Assembly (NCBI RefSeq): GCF_000372725.1
Contig: NW_005200690.1
Span: 805,720-869,719, forward strand
DNA length: 64,000 nucleotides
Direction of reading: 5' to 3'
Origin: Emiliania huxleyi CCMP1516
Taxonomy: Eukaryota; Haptophyta; Isochrysidales; Noelaerhabdaceae
The position numbers and the translations under genes are program-made. Below, one piece after another: positions 31,082 to 41,831 of this stretch; the stretch's first letter is position 1, and each line of letters opens with the position of its first letter. The notes beneath the pieces are model-generated. The model worked only from the letters and a program-made list of their open reading frames with translations, did not search any database and had not been told where the DNA came from.

Positions 31082-34000
31082 GACCACACGCGCACTGGGT
31101 CTTGCACTTTCAACGCCGTGCGGCCTGTCCTTCTAGACGTGGAGTCGCGAGGGTTGCTTGGCCCTTGCGTCACCGCCCTTGCGTCTGTGGAGAGGCGTCC
31201 CTTACCTTAGGCGAGGAACACGGCGGGGTTTGCTGCGTCGATGAAGGCGCGCGGCCTCGACGCGGTCTGCGCGCCGGTGGTTGTGGAGCGGCTGGTGCGC
31301 GATACGGTGTTGGTGACCGAGTGGGTCGACGGCTCGCGCCTCGACTCCGACGCGTCGCCCGACGTGCCGCGGCTGTGCGGCGTCGCGCTCAACGCGTACC
31401 TGACCATGCTGCTCGACACGGGCGTGCCGCACCCGAGATCGCCTGAGATCGCCCGAGATCGCCCGAGATCGCCCGAGATGGCTCGGCACGGGCGAGCGCC
31501 GCAACGGGTGATCTCGGACCCATCTCGGGCGATCTCGCTAGGCGTGCTGCACTGCGACCCGCACCCAGGCAACCTGCTGCGCACGACGGACGGCAAGCTC
31601 TGCATCCTCGACTGGGGCATGACGCTCGAGGTGCCGTCGAACCTGCAGTATGCGCTCCTTGAGTTCATCGCGCACCTGAACGTCGAGGACTACGACGCGG
31701 TGCGGCTCGGGACGGGTGGCAGTGGTGAGCAGCCTTCAGTAAAAGATCGGACCCCACGCCCCACGCCCAAGCAGGTGCCTCAGGACTTCATCAACCTCGG
31801 CTTCTCGCCGGAGGGGTGCGCTTGCTTCCACAGATGGGGGGCCCACAGAGCATATGGACCGGGGTCCCCCTAGCCCCCGGGGTGTGTGTGTGTGAAGAGC
31901 CCCCCGAACCCACACTCCCTAGCGGCGCATATGTCTCTCCTCTGCGTGTCGCATACCGCACGACACACGCTTGACACAAACAGCACGACCCCGGGCCCAG
32001 ATCGCACGCACGGACAGTCGGAGAACGGGCAGACAGACAGAGATCGACTAGTCGGACAGGCAACGCCGAGTCCCACGGAAGGCTAGCGCGAAGCACGCGT
32101 CGCAAGCTGCGACACGCGCTTCACACACGGGGAGAGATGTGCAACACAGTCGGGCCGGCAACACACTCGTCGTGCAACACACTCGTCGTGCAACTCCTCG
32201 AGCAGGGTGTCCGCCGAGCGGCTCAAGGCGTCCGGCATCACCGACGGCCTCTCCTTTGCCTTTCGGCAGCTGAGCGCGGGCGGCGGGCCAAAGAAGATTG
32301 CCGAGCGCGTGGAGGGAGAGCTCAAGCAGCGGTACGGCGCGGAGCTGAGCGGGCCCGAGCTCGAGAAGAAGGCGCAGGCGGAGCTGCTCGCGGCGATGGA
32401 GGCGCAGCTCGCCTCGGAGCAGCTCGCGCGAGATCGCCCGAGATTGCCCAGATGAGCCGAGATGAGCCGAGAGTAGGCGCAGCTCGCCTCGGAGGGGGTC
32501 GACGTCAAGGGCGTGACCAACGTGATGGAGGAGGTGTCGCGCCGCAACCGCGAGCTCTTCGCGCTGCCGCCGTACGTCCTCTACGTCGCACGCGCCTTCT
32601 CCACCCTCGAGGGGATCGGCCTCTCGGTCGACGAGGACTACGCAATCGTGCAGGAGTGGTTGCGCTCTCCTCCACAAGTCTCAGTCGACGCGTTCAAACC
32701 AGCCCTCGGCCCAACAGAGCACGGGCTGGTCACGCACAGTGACACGCGGCACATCTCTCTCGCCTCCTCCCTCTCTGTCTCTGACGACCACGAGGAGGAC
32801 CACGGCCGTTGCGCCCCCGCCGACCCTATCTCCCCCCGTTCGCAGGAGTGCTACCCCTACCTCGCTCGCCGGCTCTTCACCGACCGCTCGCCGCGCTCCA
32901 AGGCGGCCCTGCGGGCGATGCTCGGCCTCGACGGCCCGGCGGTTCGTGCGCCGTCGGCGCTTCCCTTCGGAGCGGACACCGTCGGCGTGGTTGTGCCGAC
33001 GGCCCAGTCGTCCGCGCGCGGCAACGGCGGCGGCGGAGGCGACGGCGGAGGCGGAGGCCTCTCTCCCTCGAAGCTGGTCGAGATGAGTGAGCAGTTCCGC
33101 GAGGCCACCGCGGCCACCGCGACGGTGGACCGAGGCGCGGGCCAGTCGGAGGCGACGCGTGAGCTGGCCGGGCTGCTGATCCTAGAAGCGGAATACGTAG
33201 CCATGCATTCCAACCAGTGCTCGAGAGGACACGGACTCCGCTGTATTCGACCGTACTCCGCTGTGATCACCGTATTTGTGTCGCTCGTATTCTCACGGCG
33301 CTCTGAATACTCTGCACAAGGCCGTACTCCCGCCCTAATGTTGGTGTATTAGCATGTAGGCTGCTGATCGACCCGGAGGGGTCGACGCTGCAGGTTGTGC
33401 TTCGCCCCGCCGGCCGGGCTCCGGGTCTTGCAGCGTGAACGCCGGGGCCACTGCTAGTCTCGCAGGGGGTGTGGTGACGCAGAAGAGAGCCCACCTTCGC
33501 TCCGCCACTGTGCGTGTGTGGGGAGACATGCAATTTTCCATTACCCTTGTCCCTACCCTTAGGACATCCTTGTGGAGGAGAGCGCACGGCTTGGCGATGC
33601 CGCGGTGCGGCAGGCGCGAGATCAGCCGAGATCAGCCGAGATCAGCCGAGATCAGCCCAAGCTGGACGAGACTTGTCAGCGCGCCGTCGTGTGGCAGGCG
33701 CTGCGTACCGCCTTGGTGGACACGCCAGCCTCGCTGGTCGCGCCCCTCGGCCTTAAGCCGCCGCCGGCCCTCGAGGCGCTCCTGGCGGCGACCGACGAGG
33801 ACGAGCGCGCCCTCGCCACCGCGTCAGAGATCGCCGAGCTTATCGGCCCGCGCGTGCGCCAGGAGCTGGGCGCGGCCGCGAGCGAGCCGCCGCTGCCGAC
33901 CGCCGTGGCCGAAGCGGTCGGCTCCCTCCTCGCGGATGGAGGCGCACGCGGCGACGTGTGGCGCGGCGTGCAGGGCGTGACGACTCTCTCTCGCCGCGTC

Positions 34001-34147
34001 GGGGCGCTCATGCTGCGCCGGGGCGTGCAGCGCGCCGAGGGCACTCCCGGCTTGCCAGCGGCGGCTCGAGAGGCGATCATCAACGGCAACAAGGCGGTCG
34101 CCGACGCCATCGAGCCCGCCGGCCCCCCGGCGGACGGCGGCGTCTAG
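29465..34147 (+). CDS. ABC1/UbiB-family atypical kinase
   Basis: Thirteen exons: 29465-30157, 30267-30458, 30537-30674, 30779-30880, 31211-31421, 31542 to about 31726, 31774-31815, 32206-32401, 32477-32653, 32846-33171, 33360-33393, 33563-33613, 33680-34147. UbiB hallmarks appear in order: [16 protein letters not shown] (KxGQ motif), [14 protein letters not shown] (A-rich loop), VAVKVQRPG (lysine), [11 protein letters not shown] (ED motif), [12 protein letters not shown] (catalytic loop) and ILDWGM (DFG position, here DWG). The family supports ubiquinone or plastoquinone/tocopherol metabolism in mitochondria and plastids. Targeting cannot be decided; the first 40 residues could start at 29465 or 29552. 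At least seven introns appear to be GC-AG, and most are flanked by duplicated exon sequence. The C-terminal ~350 residues are less conserved. Confidence 0.93.
30459..30536 (+). repeat. 78-nt UbiB intron of TCGGCTACC tandem units with duplicated ends
   Basis: Between SIGQ and VYKATL lie CTCGGCTACCT units and a second copy of the exon end: CTCGGCGAGCATCGGGCAGG (about 30440-30459) versus the same sequence with GTC for ATC (about 30518-30537). The length is a multiple of three and the frame stays open, so retention would add 26 residues. The family consensus ASIGQVYKA argues that it is spliced. Confidence 0.8.
30896..31079. repeat. (AC)n array inside a UbiB intron
   Basis: About 180 bp of AC with a CCCACCC break, inside the GC-AG intron 30881-31210. 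It is followed by a conserved tail (CTTGCACTTTCAACGCCGTG ... AGACGTGGAGT) that recurs after another (AC)n array at 54989-55060. Confidence 0.95.
31422..31541 (+). repeat. UbiB GC-AG intron with CGAGATCGCC repeats and a perfect hairpin
   Basis: Starts GCGTGCCGCAC and is followed at the next exon by GCGTGCTGCAC. The interior has five GAGATCGCCC-type units, then a perfect 17-nt inverted repeat, CGAGATCGCCCGAGATG against CATCTCGGGCGATCTCG, before the acceptor CTAG. Splicing restores [13 protein letters not shown]. Confidence 0.88.
32402..32476 (+). repeat. UbiB GC-AG intron bounded by an exact 18-nt duplication
   Basis: GCGCAGCTCGCCTCGGAG is both the first 18 nt of the intron and the first 18 nt of the next exon. 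The interior is CGAGATCGCC / CGAGATGAGC-type decamers ending GAGTAG. Splicing gives [16 protein letters not shown] without a stop; retention introduces TGA. Confidence 0.9.
33172..33359 (+). repeat. UbiB GC-AG intron carrying an element shared with 46522-46580
   Basis: Bounded by GCTGCTGATC at the intron start and at the start of the next exon. Inside, AGAAGCGGAATACGTAGCC, TTCCAACCAGTGCTCGAGAG and GACTCCGC match 46524-46582 (AGAAGCGGAATACGTGCGC, TTCCAACCAGCGCTCGAGAG, CACTCCGC). Splicing restores [15 protein letters not shown]. Confidence 0.85.
33614..33679 (+). repeat. UbiB GC-AG intron with four GAGATCAGCC units
   Basis: Starts CAG|GCGCGAGATC and contains four perfect CCGAGATCAG decamers. 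It ends ACTTGTCAG before CGCGCCGTCGTGTGGCAG. It belongs to the same decamer family as the introns at 31422, 32402, 47864, 47988 and 48347. Confidence 0.85.
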
Positions 34148-34263
34148 CTGCGGGGGATCCGCTCCTGGGTGCGCCCATCTCTGTATCTATCTCCCTGTGG
34201 TGACTGGTGTCGCGAGGGGTCCATTTGTTTCTTTATGTTTCTGACGGTACGAAGAGTGGCACG

Positions 34264-35395
34264 CTACGGCACCCCCGACTCAGCGAGAGCGGAGAGAGCC
34301 TCACCACACTCCGCCGCCCCACTGGCAGCCGCGGCGGCGGGCCACTCGAGGCGCCTCCGCCGCCCTACTCCAGTCACACGCAGCGGCGATTCCCCCGCTG
34401 CACAAGAGGCGACACACAGCTCCCACCCCGCGCACTCGCGCAGCACCGCCCGCGCCCTCTCAGCGCAATCGCCGCCCGCCAACCCGACGCAGCCGGCGGC
34501 GCAGCGGCTGCGGCAGCTTGCGGCGCGCCTGCGGGAGGGCGTCGAGGTCCGTTTACTATCAGTACGATGTCTAGACTATCTACGGGATTGCCGTGGGGGG
34601 GCCTCCATGTGTCCATGTAGGCGGTGCCCTCTGGGGATGAGTGTGGTGCGGGGAGGCGCCGGGGGTCTGGCCCCTGGGTGGCGTCCTCTGGAAAGGTATG
34701 CGCAGGGGAGAGGGCGGTCCCGCATCCCAGGGCGAGCTCTCGCTCACCCGATATTGACGTGCAGCGACTCTGCGGGCCGCGCGTTGACGAGTCTGGCGGC
34801 GGCGGCGGCGGCGCTGATCGCGGCCAGCGCCTCGGAGGCCCCTGGAAGACGCGGGACGTGTGTGTGAGGGTGGGGCGGCGGGCCGAGAAGAGAGACCCAA
34901 TTGAGGGAGGCTGCCGTCGCTCTTGCCGCCTCTCGTCGGCAGCAGCAGTAGCGAGCCCGTCTCGCTCGCGGGCAGCGTAGCGTGGGGCGAGAGCCGCCAG
35001 GCGGACGAGGCCAGCTTCGACACGCCGGCCGACGAGATGCCGGATACGGCTGCGGCGCTCAGGAGCTCTATCGCAGCGTCCGGCGCGGTGCGATGCGTGA
35101 CCGCTGCTCCGCTCCCGTGGTGAGGCGCAAAGGAGCAGAGCGTGGCGTGCATTCCGCCCCACCGGCGGAGTTTTTCGGTCGAGTCCGGCCCGCTGGCCTG
35201 GAGCGGCTGCCCGTCTGCGTCCACTGGCCGGAGGTAGAGGCTGAACCGCTCATGCTCACGATTCCCGTCAAACTCGGAATGCCGCGGCATACGCGGCGAC
35301 TCGGCCGGCGACAGCCAGCGTGATACCTCGCTCCTAAGCCCCGCGGTCTGTCGTCCATGTGGGAAGGAGAAGTCGGGCAGGGTGAGGGCGAGCAT
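34264..35395 (-). CDS. 2H-phosphoesterase-like protein, tentative
   Basis: Three exons (34897-35395, 34748-34841, 34264-34528) join exactly in phase to 285 residues with ATG at 35395 and TAG at 34264. Exon 1 has RFSLYLRPVDADGQPLQA and RRWGGMHATLCSFAPHHG, and exon 2 ends ESLHVNIG. HATL and HVNI resemble the paired H-x-T/S motifs of the LigT/2H RNA phosphoesterase fold, although the second has Asn in place of Thr or Ser. Exon 3 is cysteine-rich and ends LSALAESGVP. The gene is convergent with UbiB, with 116 nt between their stops. The gene model is fairly firm because three phases agree; the function is a guess. Confidence 0.6.
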
Positions 35396-35660
35396 TGAGG
35401 CGGCGCCCCGGCTTCCTCGGCCTCGGCCGTCGCGGTGAACGTCGCGGGGAACTTTCGTTTATTTTTCTTCTTCGCTTTGGCCGGGGCGCCTGTGGTATCG
35501 TCCCAGCCACTCCGCTGTGAAGACCGAGGGCCATTTGTCGCTCTCTTCACGAGCTGCGAGGAGTGGCTGCGGCAAGCAGACAGCACCAGCGCGTTACTCG
35601 CGCCGGCGGCGCTGGAGAGTCGCAGCCGCGCGTCGTCGGCGCTGCTAAGAGATCAGCACC

Positions 35661-36543
35661 ATGGTGATCCACCTCCTGAGTCTCGCACTCGCCTTCCACG
35701 GCAGCACCACCGCCGCTCGCCCAGCCATCACAGCCAGGTCCGCCGCCGCCGTCGCCTCGTCCACCGCTGCTTCAAAGGAGATAGACGTTGAGGCGATCGG
35801 CAAGTATGCGGGCGCGGTGGCCGTGCAGATGGGTGCCGTCTCTGCCACGTTCGGCGCGGTCGATCTCGCGACCGACGCTCTCGGCGTGACGCTTCCGTGG
35901 CAGGCGGTCGCCGGACTCTTCTGGGGCTTGTCTCTCAAGAGCCGCGTCTTCTCGCCTCTCGACAACGCGCGGCCTGACCTCAAAAAGGCAGTGGATGGGG
36001 AGGCGACCCGCGGCTTCAACGACCGGATCATGCCAAGCTGGACGCCGCCGGGTGTGACCTTTCCGATCATGTGAAATCCGCCGGCACGATGCACAGACAA
36101 TCGTTGCCACCCCTTCCACAATCACAGCATTTGGCGGTAGGTGGGTTCTGGTCGTCGGACCTCTCCGCGCGCTCTCGTCGACCCTCGTGTGGGAGGCGAC
36201 CGGCATGCACTTGCTCAACCCGGTGCTCCTCTGCATCATGCTGCACCTCTCGGTTGGCGACACGTGGAACACGGTCAACAATGTCGAGCGCCGGCTCGGC
36301 GCCGCGGTGCCCGGCGTGGCGTGCGTGCTGGCCTCGGCGTGTTTCGCGGCCACGCAGTTCTACTCGGTGTCCGAAAAGGCGGGAAGCCTGCTGGGGCTGA
36401 CGGCTGTATGGATCACAGTCGCTGGCTTGCTCATCGCCGACACGTGGCGGATCAACGCCGCCGAGGCGGGCAGCAAGTGGGAGGGAGAGCCGCTCTTCCC
36501 GGTGAAGGGCGAGGTGGCGACGCGCTTCTGGTTTGAGAAGTAG
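35661..36543 (+). CDS. TspO/MBR (translocator protein) family membrane protein
   Basis: Two exons (35661-36070 and 36141-36543) joined by a 70-nt GT-AG intron give 270 residues. The N-terminus MVIHLLSLALAFHGSTTAAR is a signal or plastid leader. The core shows IMPSWTPPGVTFPIM|W across the splice, the conserved loop of TspO, then LVWEATG, SVGDTWNTVNNVERRLG, FAATQFYSV and WRIN. TspO proteins bind tetrapyrroles and sterols in mitochondrial, plastid or ER membranes. Five helices are compatible with the hydrophobic pattern. The splice is confirmed by restoring PIMWVLVVGPLRAL. A secondary-plastid leader would suggest a role near chlorophyll/heme metabolism; this is inference. Confidence 0.88.
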
Positions 36544-37060
36544 CGCGCGCGGTCGGGTGGACAGCGCAGCTCCGTTACGTGGTTGGCCAGCGCTACTATC
36601 ACAGAGGGTGGGCGCCCCTGCGTGTCGGAGCTGTGTGCCTAGGTTTGCGACGTCGATCGTTGTGCGTCTTTCAAAAAACGTGTGTTTAAAACGAAACCAA
36701 GACCTCAAGGCTTTGGGCATGCGCTCGTCCGCTCGAGACCTCGAGGCACTCTGTCTCTGACGTCTGAGGGCATGTGCGTTTTGCAAAAATCCTCTCATTT
36801 TCTCAAAATGTGACCACTGATAGGTTTCAGTGTGTTGTCTGTGGTATGTGGAAAAAGAAAACGGTCGCCAAAATACTCTTCGAAAAAGGTCACCTCTCTA
36901 GCACCTCCGGCTGCCGCACGCACATACCCGCGCCCCCACACCACAACACACACGCACCCTCTCAAGCGATCAAGCCTCCGCCTTCGCCTGTGCCAGAAGC
37001 GTACGCCACGCCGTGCAGGCCTTCTTGTCTTTCCACGTGCCAACGCCTGCTCCGGCACTC
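36544..37060. other. Intergenic region between convergent genes, nothing recognised
   Basis: Lower GC around 36650-36900, no gene-like frame. It includes the 3' flanks of the TspO gene (+) and of the 37061-38014 gene (-). Confidence 0.45.
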
Positions 37061-38014
37061 TCAAACTTTTTGGTCAAGAGGCGGCAACAGCTTGAGCACG
37101 GCCTCTGGGCATTTGGCCAGCCTCGAGCTCGCCTCTTCGATCACCTTCGCATCGAAAAGAACGGCCGCAGCGACGAGGGCGATCCCGGAGCAAGCCTTGA
37201 CGAGCGGCGGGTGCGGCTCTCCAAAATGGGAAAAGTCGTCCTCCCACACACCCTCAAACGCGCACTCTCCCTCATCGGAGAAGAGCAGCAGCATTCCCCA
37301 TAGCGCGTCGTACGGCGACCCTTTGGTCTGCAGCTGCCGCTTCACCTCGGCGACGGCGAACTCGATTGCCTTGAGCTCGTTGCAAGCAATGTCATGCTGC
37401 CGGTTGACCGGGCGGCCCGAGGCATGGCGGACAAACCGGTCATTCATCTCGAATGCGAGCTGGCCGACGATGGTGCACTCGCCAAAGCTCTCCCCGTGCA
37501 TCGCCTGCTGAACCTGTGAGCACACGAGCATGTACAGTGCGGCAGGGTAGGACGGGATGTAAGGGGCGTAGCCATGATCGCCGATCATGGCGGGATCGGT
37601 CAGCCGTTTCTTCGTCACCCACCACCGATTCTCGTCCAGCCGCTCGCCGAGGTAGTAGGTCGTCTCGTCGTCCAACTCAATCGTCGGAACAAGGAATCGG
37701 CAGCCAGCCGGCTCCTCTGTCAGAAGATTGTATTCATTCGACTTTGGGTGCGGAGGCTCGAATATCTCGGAGAGTGCCGCTGGAGAGTCGGCCGGGTGCT
37801 TCACCTGGTATGACTCGCCTGCTGGCACCTTCCAGTCCCAGCGCTTGTCGCCACCATCTAGTGGCTGAGACCACCTCACGATGATGAGATGTTCGCCATC
37901 GTTGTCCTCCTCGCCCAGCACCGTGCCCGTGAGAGTGCCGAAGCGCGGAAACGTGACGGTGAGCAGCTCGACAGCCTTCTTGGCACGCTTCTTGGCACGC
38001 TTTCGCGGCGGCAT
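37061..38014 (-). CDS. Hypothetical protein with N-terminal nuclear-localisation-like basic tract
   Basis: Complete single-exon frame, 317 residues, ATG 38014. It begins PPRKRAKKRAKKA, a strong basic NLS-type stretch. A region like a small beta-barrel reader follows (TVTFPRFGTLTGTVLGEEDN, GEHLIIVRWSQPLDGGDKRW). The rest looks globular, with balanced composition (FEMNDRFVRHASGRPVNRQH, YDALWGMLLLFSDEGECAFE). I do not recognise the family. Codon use is somewhat less GC3-biased than its neighbours. No repeats or membrane segments. Confidence 0.75.
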   Translation of the reverse strand: MPPRKRAKKRAKKAVELLTVTFPRFGTLTGTVLGEEDNDGEHLIIVRWSQPLDGGDKRWDWKVPAGESYQVKHPADSPAALSEIFEPPHPKSNEYNLLTEEPAGCRFLVPTIELDDETTYYLGERLDENRWWVTKKRLTDPAMIGDHGYAPYIPSYPAALYMLVCSQVQQAMHGESFGECTIVGQLAFEMNDRFVRHASGRPVNRQHDIACNELKAIEFAVAEVKRQLQTKGSPYDALWGMLLLFSDEGECAFEGVWEDDFSHFGEPHPPLVKACSGIALVAAAVLFDAKVIEEASSRLAKCPEAVLKLLPPLDQKV

Positions 38015-39579
38015 TTTCCCTTCGCGCCCAAATGACGAACGCTAGGATTCCCGCGTGTGAAGGGAATTCTTACGTCATTGTGCTATCTGCGCCAGTCCGC
38101 GCCCTTCTGAGGCTCGCTGGCGCGGACGTCGCTAGGCACACGCCACGGCACAGAGGTATTAGATAGGAAGAAAGAATTGTGTCTGTTGCCTGCCTGCCTG
38201 GTTGGTGGCACAGGCGGTCGGTCGGTGTCGAGTCTCGGCCGACTGCACGCTAAAGGCTACACGCTCGCACACCACTTGCAGAGTGGCTCTCCCGGGCGCT
38301 CAGCCCACGGCGGAGGCACGCCAGGCCCCGGGCAGCCGGCCGTCACTCGCCTAAGCGCCTAAGCGGCCTAAGCGGGGGGGTGCTTAGGGTGCTTAGGCGC
38401 TTAGGCGGCCCTTGCGAGCGTGGCGGCGTGGTGGTATCGTAATACAAGTGACTCCGATGACACACATGATGCTCTTGCTAGTGTCATTGCTCAGAGAGCA
38501 GCCTCACCGCGTCGAAAGTCTACCACTGGCCCTGGTCGCACACCGCCGCTGAGCTGTGATGATGCCCACAGCACCAGCAGCAAAGGCGGGCGGGCCGACC
38601 CCGCGGCCATCGCCGCCGCTGCCGCCTCCTCCGCCGCCGGCGCCGCCCCCTCTGCCGTCGCCGTCACCTTGGGCTGCATCACCCGCGCCGCCGCCGCGCA
38701 CCGGCTCGTGCTCATTCAAAGGCGCCTCGAGTTGCAGGCCAGCGGCGCTGACGTTGTCGTGGTCGGGCTGCCCAACGTCGGCGCGGGAGGGAGGGGGCAA
38801 CGCCGTTATGAAGAGCGCGAGAGCGAGCGCCGACGGCCCAGATTCTGAGCAGCAGCCCGCCTGGTCATGGGCCACTTGCCTACGTGCGTCCAGCTTCCAC
38901 TATAGGACGAACGTCGAAGTTTGCTCTCCGACGCCGTGCCGAGCGAAACCTTTTCCTTCGAAGCCCGGCGACGTAGCCGGGCGAGCGGAATAGGGCAGCC
39001 CTAGAGAGCACCTTGAGGCCATTCAATAGAGCCCGTACTATAGTCGAGAGTCGATCGCCGGCCCGCGCAGTGCTGCTCTGACCGCTCCGCCGGGCCGCCT
39101 CCGGGCCGCCGCGGCGGAGACGTGCACATAGGCAAGTTGGTATTTTCATATATGAACTTCAAAATAGTATTGGCTAGTCTAATTCTACTCATCACAACTC
39201 GCCAGGAACACCCACACACTATAGGGTCATTGTGTAGCCCTGCTTAGAAGGAAAAGGTTTTCTGCAAGGTCCGTATGCCTTACCGTGTAGTCGGCCTCTC
39301 GTCTCTCCTGTCTGCTATTGCCGCAGCCGCTTCACAGCTGCTCCTGTGGGAAGAGACCCAGGGAGGAGCAGCGTGAGCCCGCGAGGTTCACAGCGGGTCG
39401 GCTGGGTGGGGGGGGGGGGGCTACCAGCCAGACAGTGTCTCTCGAGACTCAAGTGTTGCTCCAAGATGACAGATGTTGCATGTTCTATTGATGGTGGTGC
39501 TCTCGCACTCCCTGACAATGCATCAGGCCGTGACTGTATCACCTCTCGGTCTCTAGCGTATAGGGCCGTTGCAAAAGGA
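38015..39579. other. Intergenic region with a palindrome, no supported gene
   Basis: The GC-rich frames at 38500-38880 on both strands lack motifs. A Gly/Pro-coding GCC-repeat stretch lies at about 38590-38660. A poly-G run lies at 39407-39419. Possibly contains unseen small exons. Confidence 0.4.
38347..38407. repeat. Hairpin-forming CGCCTAAGC palindrome
   Basis: The left arm CGCCTAAGCGCCTAAGC plus GGCCTAAGC is followed after a short G-rich loop by TGCTTAGGGTGCTTAGGCGC TTAGGCGG, its near-perfect inverse complement (about 26 nt per arm). Confidence 0.85.
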
Positions 39580-39990
39580 TGTATCCGGAGTCACGCGACC
39601 GAGCGGGGCGACGCGCGGGAGGAGGAGCCGACGGTGCGCACGGGGCGCGGCGAGAACACGGTCTACGTCGCGCTGCAGCACATGAAGAACCACGTGTGGC
39701 GCGAGATCTGGCCGGCGATGCCGGACGACGCGAGGCAGTACTGGCGGCTGGTGACCAACCAGGTGATGATGCTGTACGACGGCGGCGGCGGCGGGATGAA
39801 GGACGCGGCAGGAGCCGCCGGCCGGGCGGCGGGCCGCGAGGCGGCGCGGGTGAGCGCGTCGCACGGGCAGAGTGAGGCGGCGCAGCGGGGGGCGGCGAGC
39901 GAGAGGGCGAGCGCCGAGGCGAGCCGGCGGACGATGGCCGAGCTGCGCGAGGCGACGACGAAGCCGTGCACGAAGCAGCACCTCTTTCAG
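39580..39990 (+). CDS. Internal exon of an unrecognised gene
   Basis: A plausible coding block with EENTVYVALQ-like content: GENTVYVALQHMKNHVWREI, WPAMPDDARQYWRLVTNQVM, an Ala/Arg-rich helix, and TTKPCTKQHLFQ before a donor CAG|GTGGGAG. The acceptor is probably near 39580 (CCGGAG). Composition and the donor support a real exon. Flanking exons and function are unknown. Confidence 0.4.
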
Positions 39991-41390
39991 GTGGGAGAGT
40001 ACCAACTACCCTACGCAGTGAAATCTGAAAACGCTTCCCCCTTCGTTTTTCGTGGAGAGTGCGGGCGGACGAGAAGGGGCAAGATCGAAGATGGGAAACT
40101 CCCCCCCGGCTACAAAGCACGAGAGAAGGCAGAGAAGCCCGACGCGTGGGAGCCTGTGGTGGGACGGCTGCAGCTGGGAGAGAACCGGGGCACGGGCCCG
40201 CGGGAGAGCGGGAGAGCGTGGGTGCCGCTGCGCCTAAAGCCATTGCAACTCTATGGTCTATCACGAGACTGTCAGCATACAGGCTCACCTCTGGACTTGC
40301 CGCGTGCGTGCGTGAGAGCTACAGTACTCCCTTGGCTTGGGCGGACCCGGCGTCGACGAGGGCACGAGAGGCGCGAGATTAAGCCCCGAGCAGCGTGCGT
40401 TGCTTCCCTGTGCCACTTCGCGCAAGCCGCCGTTCTTGGCGAGCCACTGCAGGGGTGGCTCAACCTGCGATGCGGCTAGACTGGCCACGTCCAACGATCT
40501 CGCGTTACCGATGGCGTGCTGCACATTCGGGCTGCCCCCGCGTGCTGCGGTTCCGCCGGCGCCGGCCCCGCCGCCGGCCGTGCATCGGATGACGGGCCTG
40601 CGGCGTCGGATGACGGGCCCGCGACCTCCGGCGCAGGCCAGGCGCCCGACGAGCCGGAGAGGGATGGGGGAGGTTCGGCGCCTCCAGTATGGTATCTGTG
40701 AATAAGTGGAGTATTTACTTTCACACCCCTTGCGGCGATCGTTTCACAACCCCCCTCTCAAGGACCCTCCGAACTATGCCAGCCCTCTTGTGGCTTCGAC
40801 GCACACGCTACTTCAGCCACAGAGTCTAGGACAGGTCCATTAAGACTTTTCAGTCGTGGGGGTGGCTTTTCTTTTTGTTATTCCTTTCCGGTTTTATCAT
40901 GACCGACCACAACCACGTCCGCCGTGGTTGCCACTACCACGTCCGCCGTGGTCCCGTTCGACTCTATGAGTCGTGTGTGTGTGTGTGTGTGTGTCCAGGT
41001 GTGTGTGTCCAGGTGTGTGTGTCCAGGTGTGTGTGTGTGTGTCTCTCTCTATGTGTGTGTGTCGGAAGCACCAAGTGGTTGGCGGCATTGGAGCCACCCG
41101 GCACCGAGCCGGGCGAGATCTGCATGCATGCTTGCCCAGGTGCGGAAGCGCTCGTGCTTCTTGTCCTTGTTTGTCGTTGAAGTGCTCGATGTCGCCCGCC
41201 TGCGGGGTGGAGAGAGGGGCGCGTTCAGACTGGCGCTTGCAGCCTGGATGGAGCTACTCTGCTAAACTTGGTGAATACAGAGTCAAGTTCAGCATCAAGC
41301 TCGGAGTCGGGGGTTCTTTCCACGTGCCGCATCCTGGTGCAGCTGGAGGCCGTGTCCCACCCTCAAAAAGTCAACAGTGCCACCAAAAAA
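39991..41390. other. Region with no supported gene; GT-rich tract near its end
   Basis: Frames are open in several phases (for example around 40340-40480 on both strands) without recognisable features. A degenerate GTGTGTCCAG tandem and (GT)n tract lies at about 40972-41065. Confidence 0.4.
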
Positions 41391-41831
41391 ATGCTAGCCC
41401 TTGCTCTCGTCTCCGCTGTCGCCCTTGCTCCGGCAGTGCAACATTCGCCGCTCGCGTTCCGCCCGGTTGCACCGGCGCGGTCGCCGATCCCGACCGCAGA
41501 GCTTCGCCTAGACCAGAAGATTGCGGGAACGGTGGCGGGAGGCGCGGTGCTCGGGAACCTTCTCTTTCCCTTCCTCATCGTGCTGAACAAGCTCGGGCTC
41601 TACGACCCCCCTCCTCTAAACACCTTCACGTACATCGCCAACAACGCAATGGACGCGGCGCGCGCAAGCGGGGAGGTGTCGAAATGGCTTGCCACCAAAT
41701 ACTCGCAAGACGTCTGGTCCGACCTGCTGTCCCAGTACTATTCCGAGGGATCGAGCACCGATTTTCTGACGCGAGCCGGCGGCGTCTGCGACCTCCACGC
41801 TGCTTGGTGCGATGGCGTGATCATCCCCTGA
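41391..41831 (+). CDS. Small plastid- or ER-directed protein, unknown family
   Basis: ATG at 41391 (preceded by an A-run, CCAAAAAAATG) opens 146 residues. MLALALVSAVALAPAVQHSP is a signal peptide with the AxA-type end and Pro/Ser/Arg-rich follow-up typical of secondary-plastid leaders. A single probable membrane helix follows (IAGTVAGGAVLGNLLFPFLI), then a soluble C-terminus (SKWLATKYSQDVWSDLLSQY ... FLTRAGGVCDLHAAWCDG) with two cysteines. Not recognised. Size and layout suggest a small thylakoid or envelope protein. Confidence 0.65.
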   Translation: MLALALVSAVALAPAVQHSPLAFRPVAPARSPIPTAELRLDQKIAGTVAGGAVLGNLLFPFLIVLNKLGLYDPPPLNTFTYIANNAMDAARASGEVSKWLATKYSQDVWSDLLSQYYSEGSSTDFLTRAGGVCDLHAAWCDGVIIP

